From positions 205,679 through 269,678 of the forward strand of contig NZ_LMVC01000002.1 of the NCBI RefSeq assembly GCF_001510655.1: DNA of 64,000 nt, in the 5' to 3' direction. Shown piece by piece: positions 8,626 to 18,349 of the stretch. The DNA is from Fictibacillus sp. FJAT-27399 (GTDB lineage: Bacteria; Bacillota; Bacilli; Bacillales; Fictibacillaceae). The first letter of the stretch is position 1. Every line of letters starts with the position of its first letter. The notes below the pieces were generated by a model, which was given only the letters and a program-made list of their open reading frames with translations, searched no databases and was not told where the DNA came from. Both the position numbers and the translations under genes were made by a program.

Positions 8626-9627
8626 TTAGCGATGCAATCGTGCTGCAGTCCGCTCCTGTCGTTCCCAGGCTCGGAGGTACGGGTAGGGATCAAAAGCCCA
8701 TTCCGTATACCCGTTATCTCTGTACATGCCATAGTGCAAGTGAGGCGGGAATTTTCCGGACGTACCTGGCGGGCCATACCCGGAGCTTCCCACATAGCCT
8801 ACGACCATTCCAGGCTGTACGATTGATCCTTTTTCAATGGATTTGTTAAAACTGGAGAGATGCGCAAAATAATGATAGACGTTATTGATGTCTCGGATTC
8901 CGATTCGCCAGCCGCCAAAACGGTTCCAGCCTTTTATCTCAACGATTCCGTATGATGTTGCTTTTACCGGCACACCGTAGTCAGCAAAGATGTCTGTCCC
9001 TTCATGAATACGCAGGCCGCCATATCCCCTTCGGTCACCCCAAGTGTTTTTGAAGCTGTAGTTCGAACGAAGAGGGACGACGAAAGCATGCTGGTTCAAT
9101 GCGACTGTTCCATAGGCTTTGTAAATTTGGGCATTCTCCATAATGATGCTGACAGCCTTATCCCGTCTATAGAATTCCCATAATCCAATTTTAAAATTTT
9201 CTTGATCAAACCCGTATTTCTGGATAATGTTCGCAAACGTGTACAGCAAATCCTCGTCATTGTTCCTATCGGCGACTCCATCATTATTCCCATCCATCCC
9301 TGCACCGCCAAATATTCGAATGGAATCAGGGCTTTTGTCCTCCATGTTTGGATTTAACGGTCCTGACCATTGAATAGGGGAAAAATAAATGCCGACAAGT
9401 CCGGAAGCATCAGGAAGATCCCTTCGGGCACGCCGTACGCTTCGTTCGTACTGATCGACACCAGCGAAGTAGTACCAGGGAATGCTCGATACCGTTTCCA
9501 TCTTTTTATATAGTGCCAGCCGCTGTACATCTTCTTTATTATAGGTTGGTGCGGCCAAGGCCTCCCGCTCAGGAAATATAAAACCGATCAAGGAAGCAAA
9601 CAAGAAAAGTCTTAGCCATTTTTTCAT
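8626..9627 (-). CDS. lytH: M23 family cell-wall peptidase LytH (spore L-Ala-D-Glu peptidase)
   Basis: 333 residues with an N-terminal signal peptide (MKKWLRLFLFASLIGFIF...ALAAP). A middle domain has EF-hand-like Asp/Asn-rich segments (GMDGNNDGVADRNND). The C-terminal LytM domain has zinc ligands in HEGTDIFAD and HLHYGMY. The length and architecture match B. subtilis LytH, which trims cortex side chains during sporulation. Start ATG 9627 has a GAAAGGAG ribosome site. It converges on dfrA and is divergent from lipA. Confidence 0.88.
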   Translation of the reverse strand: MKKWLRLFLFASLIGFIFPEREALAAPTYNKEDVQRLALYKKMETVSSIPWYYFAGVDQYERSVRRARRDLPDASGLVGIYFSPIQWSGPLNPNMEDKSPDSIRIFGGAGMDGNNDGVADRNNDEDLLYTFANIIQKYGFDQENFKIGLWEFYRRDKAVSIIMENAQIYKAYGTVALNQHAFVVPLRSNYSFKNTWGDRRGYGGLRIHEGTDIFADYGVPVKATSYGIVEIKGWNRFGGWRIGIRDINNVYHYFAHLSSFNKSIEKGSIVQPGMVVGYVGSSGYGPPGTSGKFPPHLHYGMYRDNGYTEWAFDPYPYLRAWERQERTAARLHR

Positions 9628-9817
9628 GGTGAGTTCTTCAACTCCTTTCCTGAATCATATCCTTAGTTTGGTTGGGAAAAGAAATTTCATATTATATAAA
9701 TGATGGAAATATCATGGATTGGAGTTTTTCCGCCAGTTATGTTAAAGTTTCTAATGTATCTCTACCTTTTAAAGCACAAGATTTTTTTGTGCAGGACGAT
9801 GAATTGGAGTGAGGATT

Positions 9818-10711
9818 TTGGCTAAGAAAGAAGAGCACATCCGTAAACCGGAATGGCTAAAAATAAAGCTGAACACAAACGACAACTATAAAGGCCTCAA
9901 AAAAATGATGCGCGAAAAGAAGCTACATACCGTTTGTGAAGAAGCGCGTTGCCCGAACATCCATGAGTGCTGGGCAGTAAGAAAAACGGCAACCTTCATG
10001 ATTCTTGGTGACGTGTGTACCCGTGCCTGCCGTTTTTGTGCAGTAAAGACGGGATTGCCGACAGAACTGGATCTGCAGGAACCGGAACGCGTAGCGGAAT
10101 CTGTTGAACAAATGGGATTGAAGCATGTGGTCATTACCGCTGTTGCCCGTGACGATCTAAAAGATGGAGGTGCAGCTGTTTTTGCGGAAACCGTTAGAGC
10201 GATTCGCAAGCGCAATCCGTTCTGTTCCATTGAAGTTCTTCCTTCCGATATGATGGGCGTTCAAGAAAACCTGGAAACTTTAATGGATGCCAAGCCTGAT
10301 ATCATGAACCACAATATTGAGACGGTAAGACGTTTGACACCAAGAGTCAGAGCCCGTGCGACGTATGAGCGCACACTTGAGTTCCTGCGCCGTGCAAAAG
10401 AAATGAACGAAAACATTCCTACAAAATCGAGCATTATGATCGGCCTCGGGGAAACAATGGAAGAAATCATTGAAACTTTTGATGACCTTCGTGCCAACAA
10501 TGTCGATATCGTTACCGTTGGACAATATTTGCAGCCGACAAAGAAACATTTAAAAGTTCAAAAATATTATCATCCAGACGAATTTGCAGAGCTTCGCAAA
10601 ATTGCTCTTAGCAAAGGATTCAAGCATTGTGAAGCAGGCCCGCTTGTCCGTTCCTCTTACCATGCAGATGAACAGGTAAATGCTGCCAACAAAGCGGTTC
10701 AAAGCAACTAA
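9818..10711 (+). CDS. lipA: Lipoyl synthase
   Basis: 297-residue radical-SAM enzyme that inserts two sulfurs into octanoyl chains on lipoyl domains. It carries both expected clusters: the auxiliary [12 protein letters not shown] motif and the radical-[11 protein letters not shown] motif, plus [14 protein letters not shown] and the C-terminal [10 protein letters not shown] chose TTG at 9818 (peptide [13 protein letters not shown]), because GGAGTGAGGA lies just upstream and the family starts there. It sits between lytH and yutC, as in B. subtilis. Confidence 0.96.
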   Translation: MAKKEEHIRKPEWLKIKLNTNDNYKGLKKMMREKKLHTVCEEARCPNIHECWAVRKTATFMILGDVCTRACRFCAVKTGLPTELDLQEPERVAESVEQMGLKHVVITAVARDDLKDGGAAVFAETVRAIRKRNPFCSIEVLPSDMMGVQENLETLMDAKPDIMNHNIETVRRLTPRVRARATYERTLEFLRRAKEMNENIPTKSSIMIGLGETMEEIIETFDDLRANNVDIVTVGQYLQPTKKHLKVQKYYHPDEFAELRKIALSKGFKHCEAGPLVRSSYHADEQVNAANKAVQSN

Positions 10712-10716
10712 TTAGA

Positions 10717-10751
10717 AAAAAAGCCGGATGTAAATGTGTCCGGCTTTTTTG
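10717..10751. terminator. Terminator after lipA
   Basis: AAAAAAGCCGGA and TCCGGCTTTTTT arms. Confidence 0.85.
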
Positions 10752-10798
10752 TTTTGGGTGAGTAATTGTAGGACGTTTACGCTTTTCTTATTTGCTTT

Positions 10799-11413
10799 TC
10801 ATTTTTCGCCTTTCATTTCCCCGTTCTGATTCTCGCCATCGCTTACTTTGTATCCTTGCGGAGATTTTTTCATCTGTGCAACCAATCGGTCGATGATGCC
10901 CTCGGCGTTTTCAGTATCATAGTTGATGGAGCGGTACTGCTCGAGTTTGCCGATCATGCCTTTTTTATCTGAAACGTAGACATGGTAGTAGCGGGGGACG
11001 ACGGAAAAAGCTGTTTTTTTAACATTATCCGCCATGGCCATCCGATTTTTGCTGGTTGTTTCGTAAGCCATAAGGACTTCTTCATCTGTAACCAAAACAG
11101 CCATATCTTTAATGTTCGGCAGGCGTACAGCCATGTCAGTAATCATGTCAGCCAGTTTTTGGCGATCCATTTTGGGTATTTGATTGGCAGAGAGGGGCTT
11201 TCTGTTCTCTCCCTTATATTCATGTCGCACATAGCCGAAGTCCCCGTATCTTCTGTCGGTTCCCATCGTATTATTATCATTTTTGTAATTTTTGTAGCTG
11301 GTGTTGGAAAATTTATAACCGCTTGTTGTTTCTTTTCTCGTGTCATCATCCGAGCAGGCAGCGGTAAACAGGGTAAAGGATAGGATCATTAATGCAGCAA
11401 TTTTCTTGTTCAT
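10799..11413 (-). CDS. yutC: YhcN/YlaJ-type sporulation lipoprotein (YutC-like)
   Basis: 204 residues. The N-terminus is a lipoprotein signal with lipobox FTAAC, so Cys is the predicted first mature residue. After a Lys/Asn/Tyr-rich spacer come MDRQKLADMITDMAVRL, MAVLVTDEEVLMAYE and a YYHVYVSDKKGMI segment typical of YhcN/YlaJ lipoproteins of the forespore. ATG 11413 is chosen because AAGGAGGTGA precedes it. Position beside lipA and yutD fits B. subtilis yutC. Confidence 0.8.
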   Translation of the reverse strand: MNKKIAALMILSFTLFTAACSDDDTRKETTSGYKFSNTSYKNYKNDNNTMGTDRRYGDFGYVRHEYKGENRKPLSANQIPKMDRQKLADMITDMAVRLPNIKDMAVLVTDEEVLMAYETTSKNRMAMADNVKKTAFSVVPRYYHVYVSDKKGMIGKLEQYRSINYDTENAEGIIDRLVAQMKKSPQGYKVSDGENQNGEMKGEK

Positions 11414-11522
11414 GTGATTCACCTCCTTATCCTTAGGTTGACCACAATAAAAAACTTTTTACAAAGAAATTGTTGGCTGTATTTTTATGGGACATGGTAA
11501 AATATAAAAGTGAGGTGAGTTC

Positions 11523-11798
11523 ATGATTTGTATTGGTGAGCATTGCTACGAACTGATAGAGAATAATAAAGAGGCCTTTGATGAGGAACTGCTCAAATCA
11601 AGGTACAGCGAAATTTTACATAAATATGATTATCTTGTCGGTGATATCGGCTATGAACAGCTCAGGCTGCGCGGCTTTTTCGAAGACGGACATGATAAAG
11701 CGACATATGACACGAAGATCAGTACGCTTCCGGAATACATTTATGAGTATTGTAACTTTGGCTGTCCTTATTTTGTGCTAAAGAAAATAACCCCTTGA
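11523..11798 (+). CDS. yutD: YutD family protein (DUF1027)
   Basis: 91 residues with LLKSRYSEILHKYDYLVGDIGYEQLRLRGF and the C-terminal EYIYEYCNFGCPYFVL stretch that marks the family. Cytoplasmic and acidic. The precise role is not established. ATG 11523 has a GTGAGGTGAG ribosome site. It is divergent from yutC and closed by a terminator. Confidence 0.85.
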   Translation: MICIGEHCYELIENNKEAFDEELLKSRYSEILHKYDYLVGDIGYEQLRLRGFFEDGHDKATYDTKISTLPEYIYEYCNFGCPYFVLKKITP

Positions 11799-11817
11799 TC
11801 AACAAGGGGTTATTTAT
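11785..11817. terminator. Terminator after yutD
   Basis: AAATAACCCCTTG and CAAGGGGTTATTT arms, overlapping the yutD stop codon. Confidence 0.85.
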
Positions 11818-11823
11818 CCTGCC

Positions 11824-12114
11824 TTATTTATAATTTTGGTATGGTTCTTCTGTATCTTCTCCAGGATCATCATGCGTCGGATGGGCACCGGGATATTGGC
11901 GTTCCATGCCGGCGTGAAGATTTTTATATTCATAGTTGAAGGCGCTGTAATACCGCTGATTTTCTTCCCAGGGAGTAGATTTTCCAAGCTTTGCATTAAT
12001 TGGAGATCCGTATGGTCCTTCAGGCAAGTCTTCAGGCAGAACATAGCGCCTGCGGGTTTCCACATTTGAGAAATCCGTATAGGTTGTTTTATCCTTGTTA
12101 TACAAAATAACCAT
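11824..12114 (-). CDS. Small conserved protein, DUF3905-like
   Basis: 96 residues, hydrophilic, with LPEGPYGSPINAKLGKSTPW, ENQRYYSAFNYEYKNLH and RQYPGAHPTHDDP. These features match, as far as I recall, the DUF3905 family of Bacillaceae. Function unknown. The ATG at 12114 has only a weak GAAGGG directly upstream, so the start is less certain. A long hairpin (12123-12167) sits immediately 5' of it. Confidence 0.65.
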   Translation of the reverse strand: MVILYNKDKTTYTDFSNVETRRRYVLPEDLPEGPYGSPINAKLGKSTPWEENQRYYSAFNYEYKNLHAGMERQYPGAHPTHDDPGEDTEEPYQNYK

Positions 12115-12122
12115 TCCCTTCA

Positions 12123-12167
12123 GGCAGGTTAAGGATAGAAGGCATCTATCCTTTTTTAACCTGCCCA
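12123..12167. terminator. Long hairpin between two minus-strand genes
   Basis: GGCAGGTTAAGGATAGA pairs with TCTATCC plus TTAACCTGCC, with a short T bulge. It lies downstream of the DUF3055 gene and directly upstream of the DUF3905-like start. It may terminate or attenuate read-through. Confidence 0.5.
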
Positions 12168-12206
12168 TGAAATGGCTTTTTTTGTGTGGGTAATTTTCCC
12201 GCAAAA

Positions 12207-12476
12207 CTATAGTGTTTCGTATAGGAACTCCCGAAGCTCCTGTGCATCTTCCTCATTAAGCTGGAAAACATGCTCCAAGTATGCCTCTTCTTCAAGGTCA
12301 TCTTCTCCTATGATGGAAAAACGGCTTCCCTGCAGATCGAGTATCAGGCTCTTGCCGTAATGTCTTCCTGTTTTTACAATGGCGAGGTCAAATCGGGTAT
12401 TCGTTCCCATAAAACTTACGAAGCGTGTCTCGGATTTCTCGGTATCGTCATACAGAAAAAAGCGTTCTTCTGCCAC
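12207..12476 (-). CDS. DUF3055 (SAV0927) family protein
   Basis: 89 residues with RFFLYDDTEKSETRFVSFMG, FDLAIVKTGRHYGKSLILD and an acidic DDLEEE...EEDAQELREFL tail. These are hallmarks of the DUF3055 cytosolic family of unknown function. GTG at 12476 is selected, because AAGGAGG lies 5-11 bp upstream and an earlier ATG would put that site inside the gene. Confidence 0.75.
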   Translation of the reverse strand: MAEERFFLYDDTEKSETRFVSFMGTNTRFDLAIVKTGRHYGKSLILDLQGSRFSIIGEDDLEEEAYLEHVFQLNEEDAQELREFLYETL

Positions 12477-12631
12477 ATTCAGTCCTCCTTGCCTCAAGGG
12501 CTTTCCTTCTTTCTTCCCCATGATAGCAGACAAGCCGGTATAAGAAAATAGGAGGCTCCTTCCGTAATTCTCCTTGAATTTTGTGATAAACTAATAAGGA
12601 CTATGCAGAATGACAAGGCAGGGTGATACAT

Positions 12632-13084
12632 ATGTATTTTGTTGACAGAAAAAAAATTGAACACCATTTAGTATATCTGGAATCATTGCATCAGCAGGCA
12701 AAGAAACTGGCCGGCAAGGAAGGCGATGTAGAAAAGCTGGCTCTTGAACGAGCGGCTCACGTTATCATCGAAAGTATGATCGATGTGGGTAATTCGATGA
12801 TCGATGGCTTCATAATGAGGGATCCGGGCAGTTATGAAGACATATTGGATATCCTTGAGGATGAAAAAGTGATCACCGCGCAAAATGCGAAAGGATTGAA
12901 AAAGGTCGTATCACTGCGCAAAATGCTGGTCCAGCATTTTGCGAGTGTCAGCCATTCTGAAATTTCCGAGGTCCTTTTGGAGAATTCTGGATCGATCGAA
13001 AGTTTCCCTGCCGATGTGAGGCGTTATATTGAACAAGAATTGGGGCCTGTTTCTGCATTTTTGCCTGAAGAGGAGCAGAGGTAA
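12632..13084 (+). CDS. yutE: YutE, HepT/DUF86-family RNase-like toxin homologue
   Basis: 150 residues, all-helical HepT-like fold. LALERAAHVIIESMIDVGNSMI resembles the conserved R..HxxxEaxiDig segment of the family, and the RKMLVQHFASV stretch occupies the RxxxxHxY position, with F rather than Y. HepT proteins are RNase-type toxins partnered by MNT nucleotidyltransferases. No MNT gene is adjacent, so this solitary homologue may have a different role. ATG 12632 is chosen over the GTG 9 bp upstream. Confidence 0.8.
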   Translation: MYFVDRKKIEHHLVYLESLHQQAKKLAGKEGDVEKLALERAAHVIIESMIDVGNSMIDGFIMRDPGSYEDILDILEDEKVITAQNAKGLKKVVSLRKMLVQHFASVSHSEISEVLLENSGSIESFPADVRRYIEQELGPVSAFLPEEEQR

Positions 13085-13100
13085 AAGCTGCTATCCCTAT

Positions 13101-13122
13101 TTCTAAACATTTTTGTTTAGAA
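13101..13122. promoter_or_regulatory. 8+8 palindrome, candidate operator of the SufR-like gene
   Basis: TTCTAAAC - 6 bp - GTTTAGAA is a perfect inverted repeat 53 bp upstream of the regulator start. It lacks a following T-run, so it looks more like a protein-binding site than a terminator. Autoregulation is inference. Confidence 0.45.
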
Positions 13123-13174
13123 TGTACTTTTGCTAGCAAATGCTGTAAGATAGTGGTAAGGAAGGTGATTGTTA

Positions 13175-13816
13175 ATGGCTATGGCTAATAACACCTCTAC
13201 CCGTTCTGAAATCATTCATATGCTTAAGCGATATAGAAAATTGACGGTTACTGAAATGGCCAGCCGCCTTGGGATTACCGAGATGGCTGTCAGGCGCCAC
13301 TTAAATACATTAGAGAGAGACAGGCTCGTTGAAACCACCCTGGTCCGCCAGGCCATGGGACGGCCGCTGAATGTGTATCAGCTCTCCGAAGCTGCGGATG
13401 AACAATTTCCGCGCAACTATTCGGGGCTGACCGTTGAATTTATGAGAGACATTCAGGAGATTGCCGGTGAGAAAGCTGTGCATGAATTGTTTGTCCGCCG
13501 GGAAAACCGCTTAAATGATAAGTATAAGAAACGGATGGAGAATAAGAGCTTTGAGCAAAAGGTGGCCGAACTCGCCGACATTCAAAACGAAGCCGGCTAT
13601 ATGGTCGAGTGGGAAAAAACAGAAGACGGCCAGTATGAATTAAAAGAATTCAACTGCCCGATTGCCAAAGTAGCAAATGAATATCAGAATGCCTGCTCAT
13701 GTGAGCTTTCTTTATTCCAGAGAATGCTCGGTACAGACCATGTGGAACGCACAGAATGTCTTGCTAAAGGCGGCTCGTATTGCAAATATTTGATTTCCGA
13801 AGAGAAAAACGCATAA
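13175..13816 (+). CDS. SufR-like HTH regulator with C-terminal Fe-S ligand cysteines
   Basis: 213 residues. The N-terminal winged HTH (LTVTEMASRLGITEMAVRRHLNTLERD) is of the DeoR/SufR kind. The C-terminal domain holds cysteines spaced as in Fe-S sensing regulators: CPIAKV, CSCE, ERTEC and GSYCKY. SufR proteins repress Fe-S biogenesis genes when their cluster is intact. No suf genes adjoin it, although yutI and yutM lie 11-17 kb away. ATG 13175 follows AAGGAAGGTG. Confidence 0.75.
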   Translation: MAMANNTSTRSEIIHMLKRYRKLTVTEMASRLGITEMAVRRHLNTLERDRLVETTLVRQAMGRPLNVYQLSEAADEQFPRNYSGLTVEFMRDIQEIAGEKAVHELFVRRENRLNDKYKKRMENKSFEQKVAELADIQNEAGYMVEWEKTEDGQYELKEFNCPIAKVANEYQNACSCELSLFQRMLGTDHVERTECLAKGGSYCKYLISEEKNA

Positions 13817-13856
13817 ACCCTACTGGCTGATCCGCCAATAGGGTTTATTTTTTTGT
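13815..13856 (+). terminator. Terminator after SufR-like gene
   Basis: AAACCCTACTGG and CCAATAGGGTTT arms followed by a T-run. Confidence 0.85.
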
Positions 13857-14105
13857 TGGATTTTTACGATCATCCGCCCTTTATTCTTTCCTTCTGTTGT
13901 CGCACGAAGGACGTAGGTAGAGCTCTTCGAGGGTGATCTCTTATTCCATCGTCTCGCTGGCCACACTTTTTCTCTTACTGGAGCAGGGCAGAAGACCGAT
14001 ATGGTATTGCTGACTGCAGCAGAAAATAAAAAATGCAAACTTTCGAAAATCGGCCCGGGGGAGCGTGCCAAAAACTTTGCCCCTTCCTTATCGTGAAAAA
14101 AAGGG

Positions 14106-14134
14106 TTGACTTCAACATTAAAGTTCAGTATTAT
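14106..14134 (+). promoter_or_regulatory. Sigma-A promoter of the S-box transcript
   Basis: TTGACT (-35), 17-bp spacer, TATTAT (-10), placed about 26 bp before the conserved start of the SAM aptamer. Confidence 0.75.
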
Positions 14135-14160
14135 TCAAAATAACTTAATATTCAGATGTA

Positions 14161-14312
14161 TCTTATCCAGAGAGGTGGAGGGACTGACCCGATGAAACCC
14201 GGCAACCAGCAGAAATGCATGGTGCTAATTTCAGCAGAACACGCAAATGTTCTGAAAGATGAGAGCCGACGGTGAAAACTGCGACCTCTTCTTTTAGAAG
14301 AGGTCTTTTTGA
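14161..14312 (+). ncRNA. SAM-I (S-box) riboswitch with terminator
   Basis: The classical S-box landmarks are present in order: CTTATCCAGAGAGGTGGAGG, GACCCGATGAAACCCGGCAA, GGTGC...CAGC and GATGAGAG. An intrinsic terminator (GACCTCTTC / GAAGAGGTC then T-run, 14283-14310) follows. High SAM should stabilise the aptamer and terminate transcription before metY. The gene starts 258 bp after the terminator, because a dispersed repeat (14314-14500) lies between. Confidence 0.95.
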
Positions 14313-14313
14313 T

Positions 14314-14500
14314 TGTCCAGCTTCAGTGCCCAATGCTGAAAACGAACTTAAGTTTTCAGCTAAGGTCCTCGATAGATGAAAAGTAAGATCTTCTTTTCAT
14401 CCTTAGTCATCTTCGTTCTTCTCCCTCAACACAAAAAACGTGTTGCTTGAGAAGAACTCCAGCGCTTGTCGGACCTTAGCAGGGCACTTCAGCTTTTCTT
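14314..14500 (+). repeat. Dispersed repeat family A, long copy, in the metY leader
   Basis: Begins TGTCCAGCTTCAGTGCC at the end of the riboswitch terminator T-run and ends CCAGCGCTTGTCGGACC TTAGCAGGGC ... GCTTTTCTT. The same core occurs at 19405-19455, 28072-28193, 28958-29008 (inverted) and 31190-31322. Confidence 0.7.
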
Positions 14501-14554
14501 GTTGGCTAACATTTTACTCAGAACCTTGCCCCTGTTTAAACCACTACATTTTAG

Positions 14555-15874
<1,320 letters not shown>

Positions 15875-15965
15875 TTGTTATGTTCAATAAACTCCCTTTC
15901 TACTATACTTAAGACAAGTATGAAATTTTCAGGTGAATGAATCGAAATTGGAAGGGATGTTTGGT

Positions 15966-16355
15966 ATGGCTGTAAGAAAGCTTGAGCATGTAGGAATTAT
16001 GGTTGAAAACTTGGAAGAATCCATTTCCTTTTACCGTGACATCATAGGTATGGATGTGATCAAACGAATGAAACACTCCAAGCCAGGGATCGAACTAGTA
16101 TTTTTGGGACTGGAAGGGGAGATCCTGGTTGAGCTGGTAGCTGGCCACAATAGACAGCTGGCTGAAGAAGGAAAAGTGAATCATGTGGCGTTTACCGTAG
16201 ATGATCTCTCGAAAGAAATTCAGGAGCTGAAGAATCATAGCGTCCTGTTTGTCGAAGATGAGGTGACATCGTTGCCGGATGGTTCTCAGTATATTTTCTT
16301 CTATGGCCCTGACCGGGAGAGAATTGAATATTTTCAGCCAGCAACGCCGAAATAA
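15966..16355 (+). CDS. VOC (glyoxalase-fold) family protein
   Basis: 129 residues built as two beta-alpha-beta-beta-beta units. The first has KLEHVGIMVENLEESISFYRD, the second has VNHVAFTVDDLSKEI, and FYGPDRERIEYFQ sits at the end. His and Glu at these positions could bind a divalent metal, as in glyoxalase I or methylmalonyl-CoA epimerase. Substrate is not inferable. ATG 15966 is chosen for its GGAAGGG site; an upstream in-frame GTG lacks one. Transcription ends in the repeat that follows. Confidence 0.75.
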   Translation: MAVRKLEHVGIMVENLEESISFYRDIIGMDVIKRMKHSKPGIELVFLGLEGEILVELVAGHNRQLAEEGKVNHVAFTVDDLSKEIQELKNHSVLFVEDEVTSLPDGSQYIFFYGPDRERIEYFQPATPK

Positions 16356-16628
16356 AAAGGGGCTGTCCTGAAAGTCGAAAATTGACCTTCAGGCAGCTCC
16401 TTTGACGTGAAAAATCTTCAATAAAAAGTTGATTGGAGTGCAAGGTGCGAGACTCCTGCGGGACTAGCGTGACAGGTGAGACTCCCGCAGGCGCTTGCGC
16501 CAAAAAGTAGGCGTTCACGCCGGTAAGGCTCACCGCACGCCCCGCGAAAGTAGGAGCTCGCGCCGGTAAAAGCGAGCAGCCTGGAGCGGAGATCAACAGC
16601 TACCAGACTTCTTGGACAGCCCCTTTTT
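16354..16628 (+). repeat. Dispersed repeat family B, complete copy with 15-bp terminal inverted repeats
   Basis: AAAAAGGGGCTGTCC at 16354-16368 is the perfect inverse of GGACAGCCCCTTTTT at 16614-16628. Inside are a hairpin (CTGAAAGTC / GACCTTCAG) and the GC-rich core GAGACTCCTGCGGGA ... GTGAGACTCCCGCAGGCGC. The left hairpin can act as the terminator of the VOC gene. Related copies lie at 28392-28538 (inverted) and from 63891 to the window end. Confidence 0.75.
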
Positions 16629-16675
16629 TGATATCAATGAAAACTTGAAAAGTTGTGATGTCTAGCTACTTTCTT

Positions 16676-16864
16676 TCAAAGCCGTTGCTCAGCCATCTGT
16701 ACGAGGCGCTTCGTGATCTCGCTGCCAACCGAACCGTTCTGTCTAGACGTCGTATCTGCTCCTAAAGAAACACCAAACTCCAAAATGGAACAATATACAT
16801 AAAGAGGAAATCGGAGAGTTAAGGGGTTCAAATTTTTGTTAGGAAGGTCCCATTTTTGGTACAC
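16676..16864 (-). pseudogene. Truncated alpha/beta-type small acid-soluble spore protein
   Basis: The last 35 residues ([26 protein letters not shown]...) are an excellent match to the C-terminal DNA-binding half of alpha/beta SASP. The N-terminal half (the usual LLVPGAxxALDQMKYEIA segment) is replaced by unrelated sequence without a ribosome site. The intact half would bind DNA poorly alone. I read it as a 5'-truncated gene, with the lost end lying toward the yutF promoter. Confidence 0.7.
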
Positions 16865-16895
16865 TAACCTTTGACTGAAAAAAGGAGTTAGTGAA

Positions 16896-17666
16896 ATGAA
16901 AAAATATAAAGGCTATTTGATTGATCTGGATGGAACGATGTACAGAGGAAAGGAACGGATTGAAGAGGCGGTGCAATTCGTTCAGGAGCTGAACAGGAGA
17001 GGCCTCCCTTATCTTTTTGTGACGAACAACTCTTCAAAAACGAAAGAAGAAGTGGCATCTGTTCTCCAAAACTTTGAAATCCCAGCCACCTCGGATCATG
17101 TGTACACGACAAGCATGGCAACTGCCAACTATATTGAAAAAATTAAACCAGACGCTACTGTCTATTGCATCGGAGAAGAAGGGATCCGGCAGGCATTATT
17201 GGAAAAGGGCTTCACCATTACTGAGGAGCAGCCTGATTTTGTGGTTATGGGAATCGACCGTTCGATCAACTATGAAAAATTATCGATTGCCTGTCTTGCT
17301 GTGAGAAACGGCGCTCGTTTTATTTCTACCAACGGTGATATTGCTCTGCCTACCGAAAGAGGCCTGTTACCAGGAAACGGCTCGTTGACTTCTGTAGTTG
17401 CTGTTTCCACACGGGTAGAACCGACCTTCATTGGTAAGCCGGAAGCAGTTATTATGGAGATGGCACTTGAAGAGCTAGGTACCGCGAAGGAAGATACACT
17501 GATGATCGGCGACAATTACGATACCGATATCTTGGCGGGAATACGTTCTGGTCTTGATACCCTCCTTGTTCACACGGGTGTAACCCAGAAGGAGCACCTC
17601 GGCCTGGTTGATATTCAGCCGACGTACACGGTGAATGGACTGGATGAATGGAAAGCATTTGAATAA
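16896..17666 (+). CDS. yutF: HAD-superfamily NagD-like phosphatase (YutF)
   Basis: 256 residues. HAD motif I is DLDGTMYRG, motif II lies at [13 protein letters not shown], and motif IV is [13 protein letters not shown]. This is subclass IIA (NagD/p-nitrophenyl phosphatase type). Likely a cytosolic phosphatase acting on small phosphorylated metabolites. The physiological substrate is not evident. ATG 16896 has AAAGGAG upstream. It converges with yutG at a terminator. Confidence 0.88.
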   Translation: MKKYKGYLIDLDGTMYRGKERIEEAVQFVQELNRRGLPYLFVTNNSSKTKEEVASVLQNFEIPATSDHVYTTSMATANYIEKIKPDATVYCIGEEGIRQALLEKGFTITEEQPDFVVMGIDRSINYEKLSIACLAVRNGARFISTNGDIALPTERGLLPGNGSLTSVVAVSTRVEPTFIGKPEAVIMEMALEELGTAKEDTLMIGDNYDTDILAGIRSGLDTLLVHTGVTQKEHLGLVDIQPTYTVNGLDEWKAFE

Positions 17667-17671
17667 AATGA

Positions 17672-17706
17672 AAAAAACAGCTTCCGTATGAGGGAGCTGT
17701 TTTCTT
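17672..17706. terminator. Terminator between yutF and yutG
   Basis: AAAACAGCTTCC and GGGAGCTGTTTT arms with A and T runs on either side. Confidence 0.85.
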
Positions 17707-17710
17707 CTGA

Positions 17711-18208
17711 TTACTCCGTATTGGCTGCACGGTGGGCAAGACGGCTGGAAGCTGCAGCCGCAATCGCACCCACAATATCATCGAGGAAGGTATGCACTTT
17801 TCCTGTGGATTTATCGTTCAATTTTTCAAGGATGCCCGGTTTTTGTTTATCGATGAAGCCGTAGTTCGTAAAACCGATGGATCCGTATATATTAACAATA
17901 GAAAGAGCAATAACTTCATCGATGCCATACAAGCTCTCATCTCGTTCTAGAATTTCCTGAAGAGGGCCTTCAAGCATCTTTTTCTCGGCGAGCATGTCAA
18001 GCTGTACTCCAGTCAATATAGCGTTTTGCACCTCACGTTTGGCAACGACCCTTTCCACGTTCTGAAGGCAGACAGATAACTCAAGGTCAGGATGGTAAGG
18101 CACTTGAAGAAAATAAACAAGTTCGGCGATATCCTTTAATGTTACGCCCCGTTCTTTGAGCAGGCGCAGTGCTGTTTCCTCAACATTCTCTACCTTTTTC
18201 TCTCTCAT
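17711..18208 (-). CDS. yutG: YutG, phosphatidylglycerophosphatase A-like protein
   Basis: 165 residues. ERGVTLKDIAELVYFLQ at the start, YGIDEVIALSIVNIYGSIGFTNYGFIDK in the middle and KVHTFLDDIVGAIAAAAS at the end match the soluble YutG/PgpA-related family. PgpA-type enzymes dephosphorylate phosphatidylglycerophosphate; activity of this soluble subgroup is less certain. ATG 18208 follows AAGGAGAT. Confidence 0.8.
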   Translation of the reverse strand: MREKKVENVEETALRLLKERGVTLKDIAELVYFLQVPYHPDLELSVCLQNVERVVAKREVQNAILTGVQLDMLAEKKMLEGPLQEILERDESLYGIDEVIALSIVNIYGSIGFTNYGFIDKQKPGILEKLNDKSTGKVHTFLDDIVGAIAAAASSRLAHRAANTE

Positions 18209-18349
18209 AAAGATCTCCTTATCTTTCACGACGTTAAGCTTTTTATAGTATATGTGTCCAAACCTAAGTTATGAGTCCAGCCAAAATTTAATAACCATCA
18301 AAGGTGTTGGGTCATAGACTATAATTATTGAAGGAGTTGGGGTGAGGCT

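Noticed and set aside
13820..14071. 83-codon minus-strand open frame before the S-box
   Set aside because: Low-complexity translation, no ribosome site, and it overlaps the terminator of the SufR-like gene.
16354..16628. Minus-strand open frame (16192-16596) through the family B repeat
   Set aside because: Crosses the end of the VOC gene and a non-coding dispersed repeat; composition reflects the repeat.
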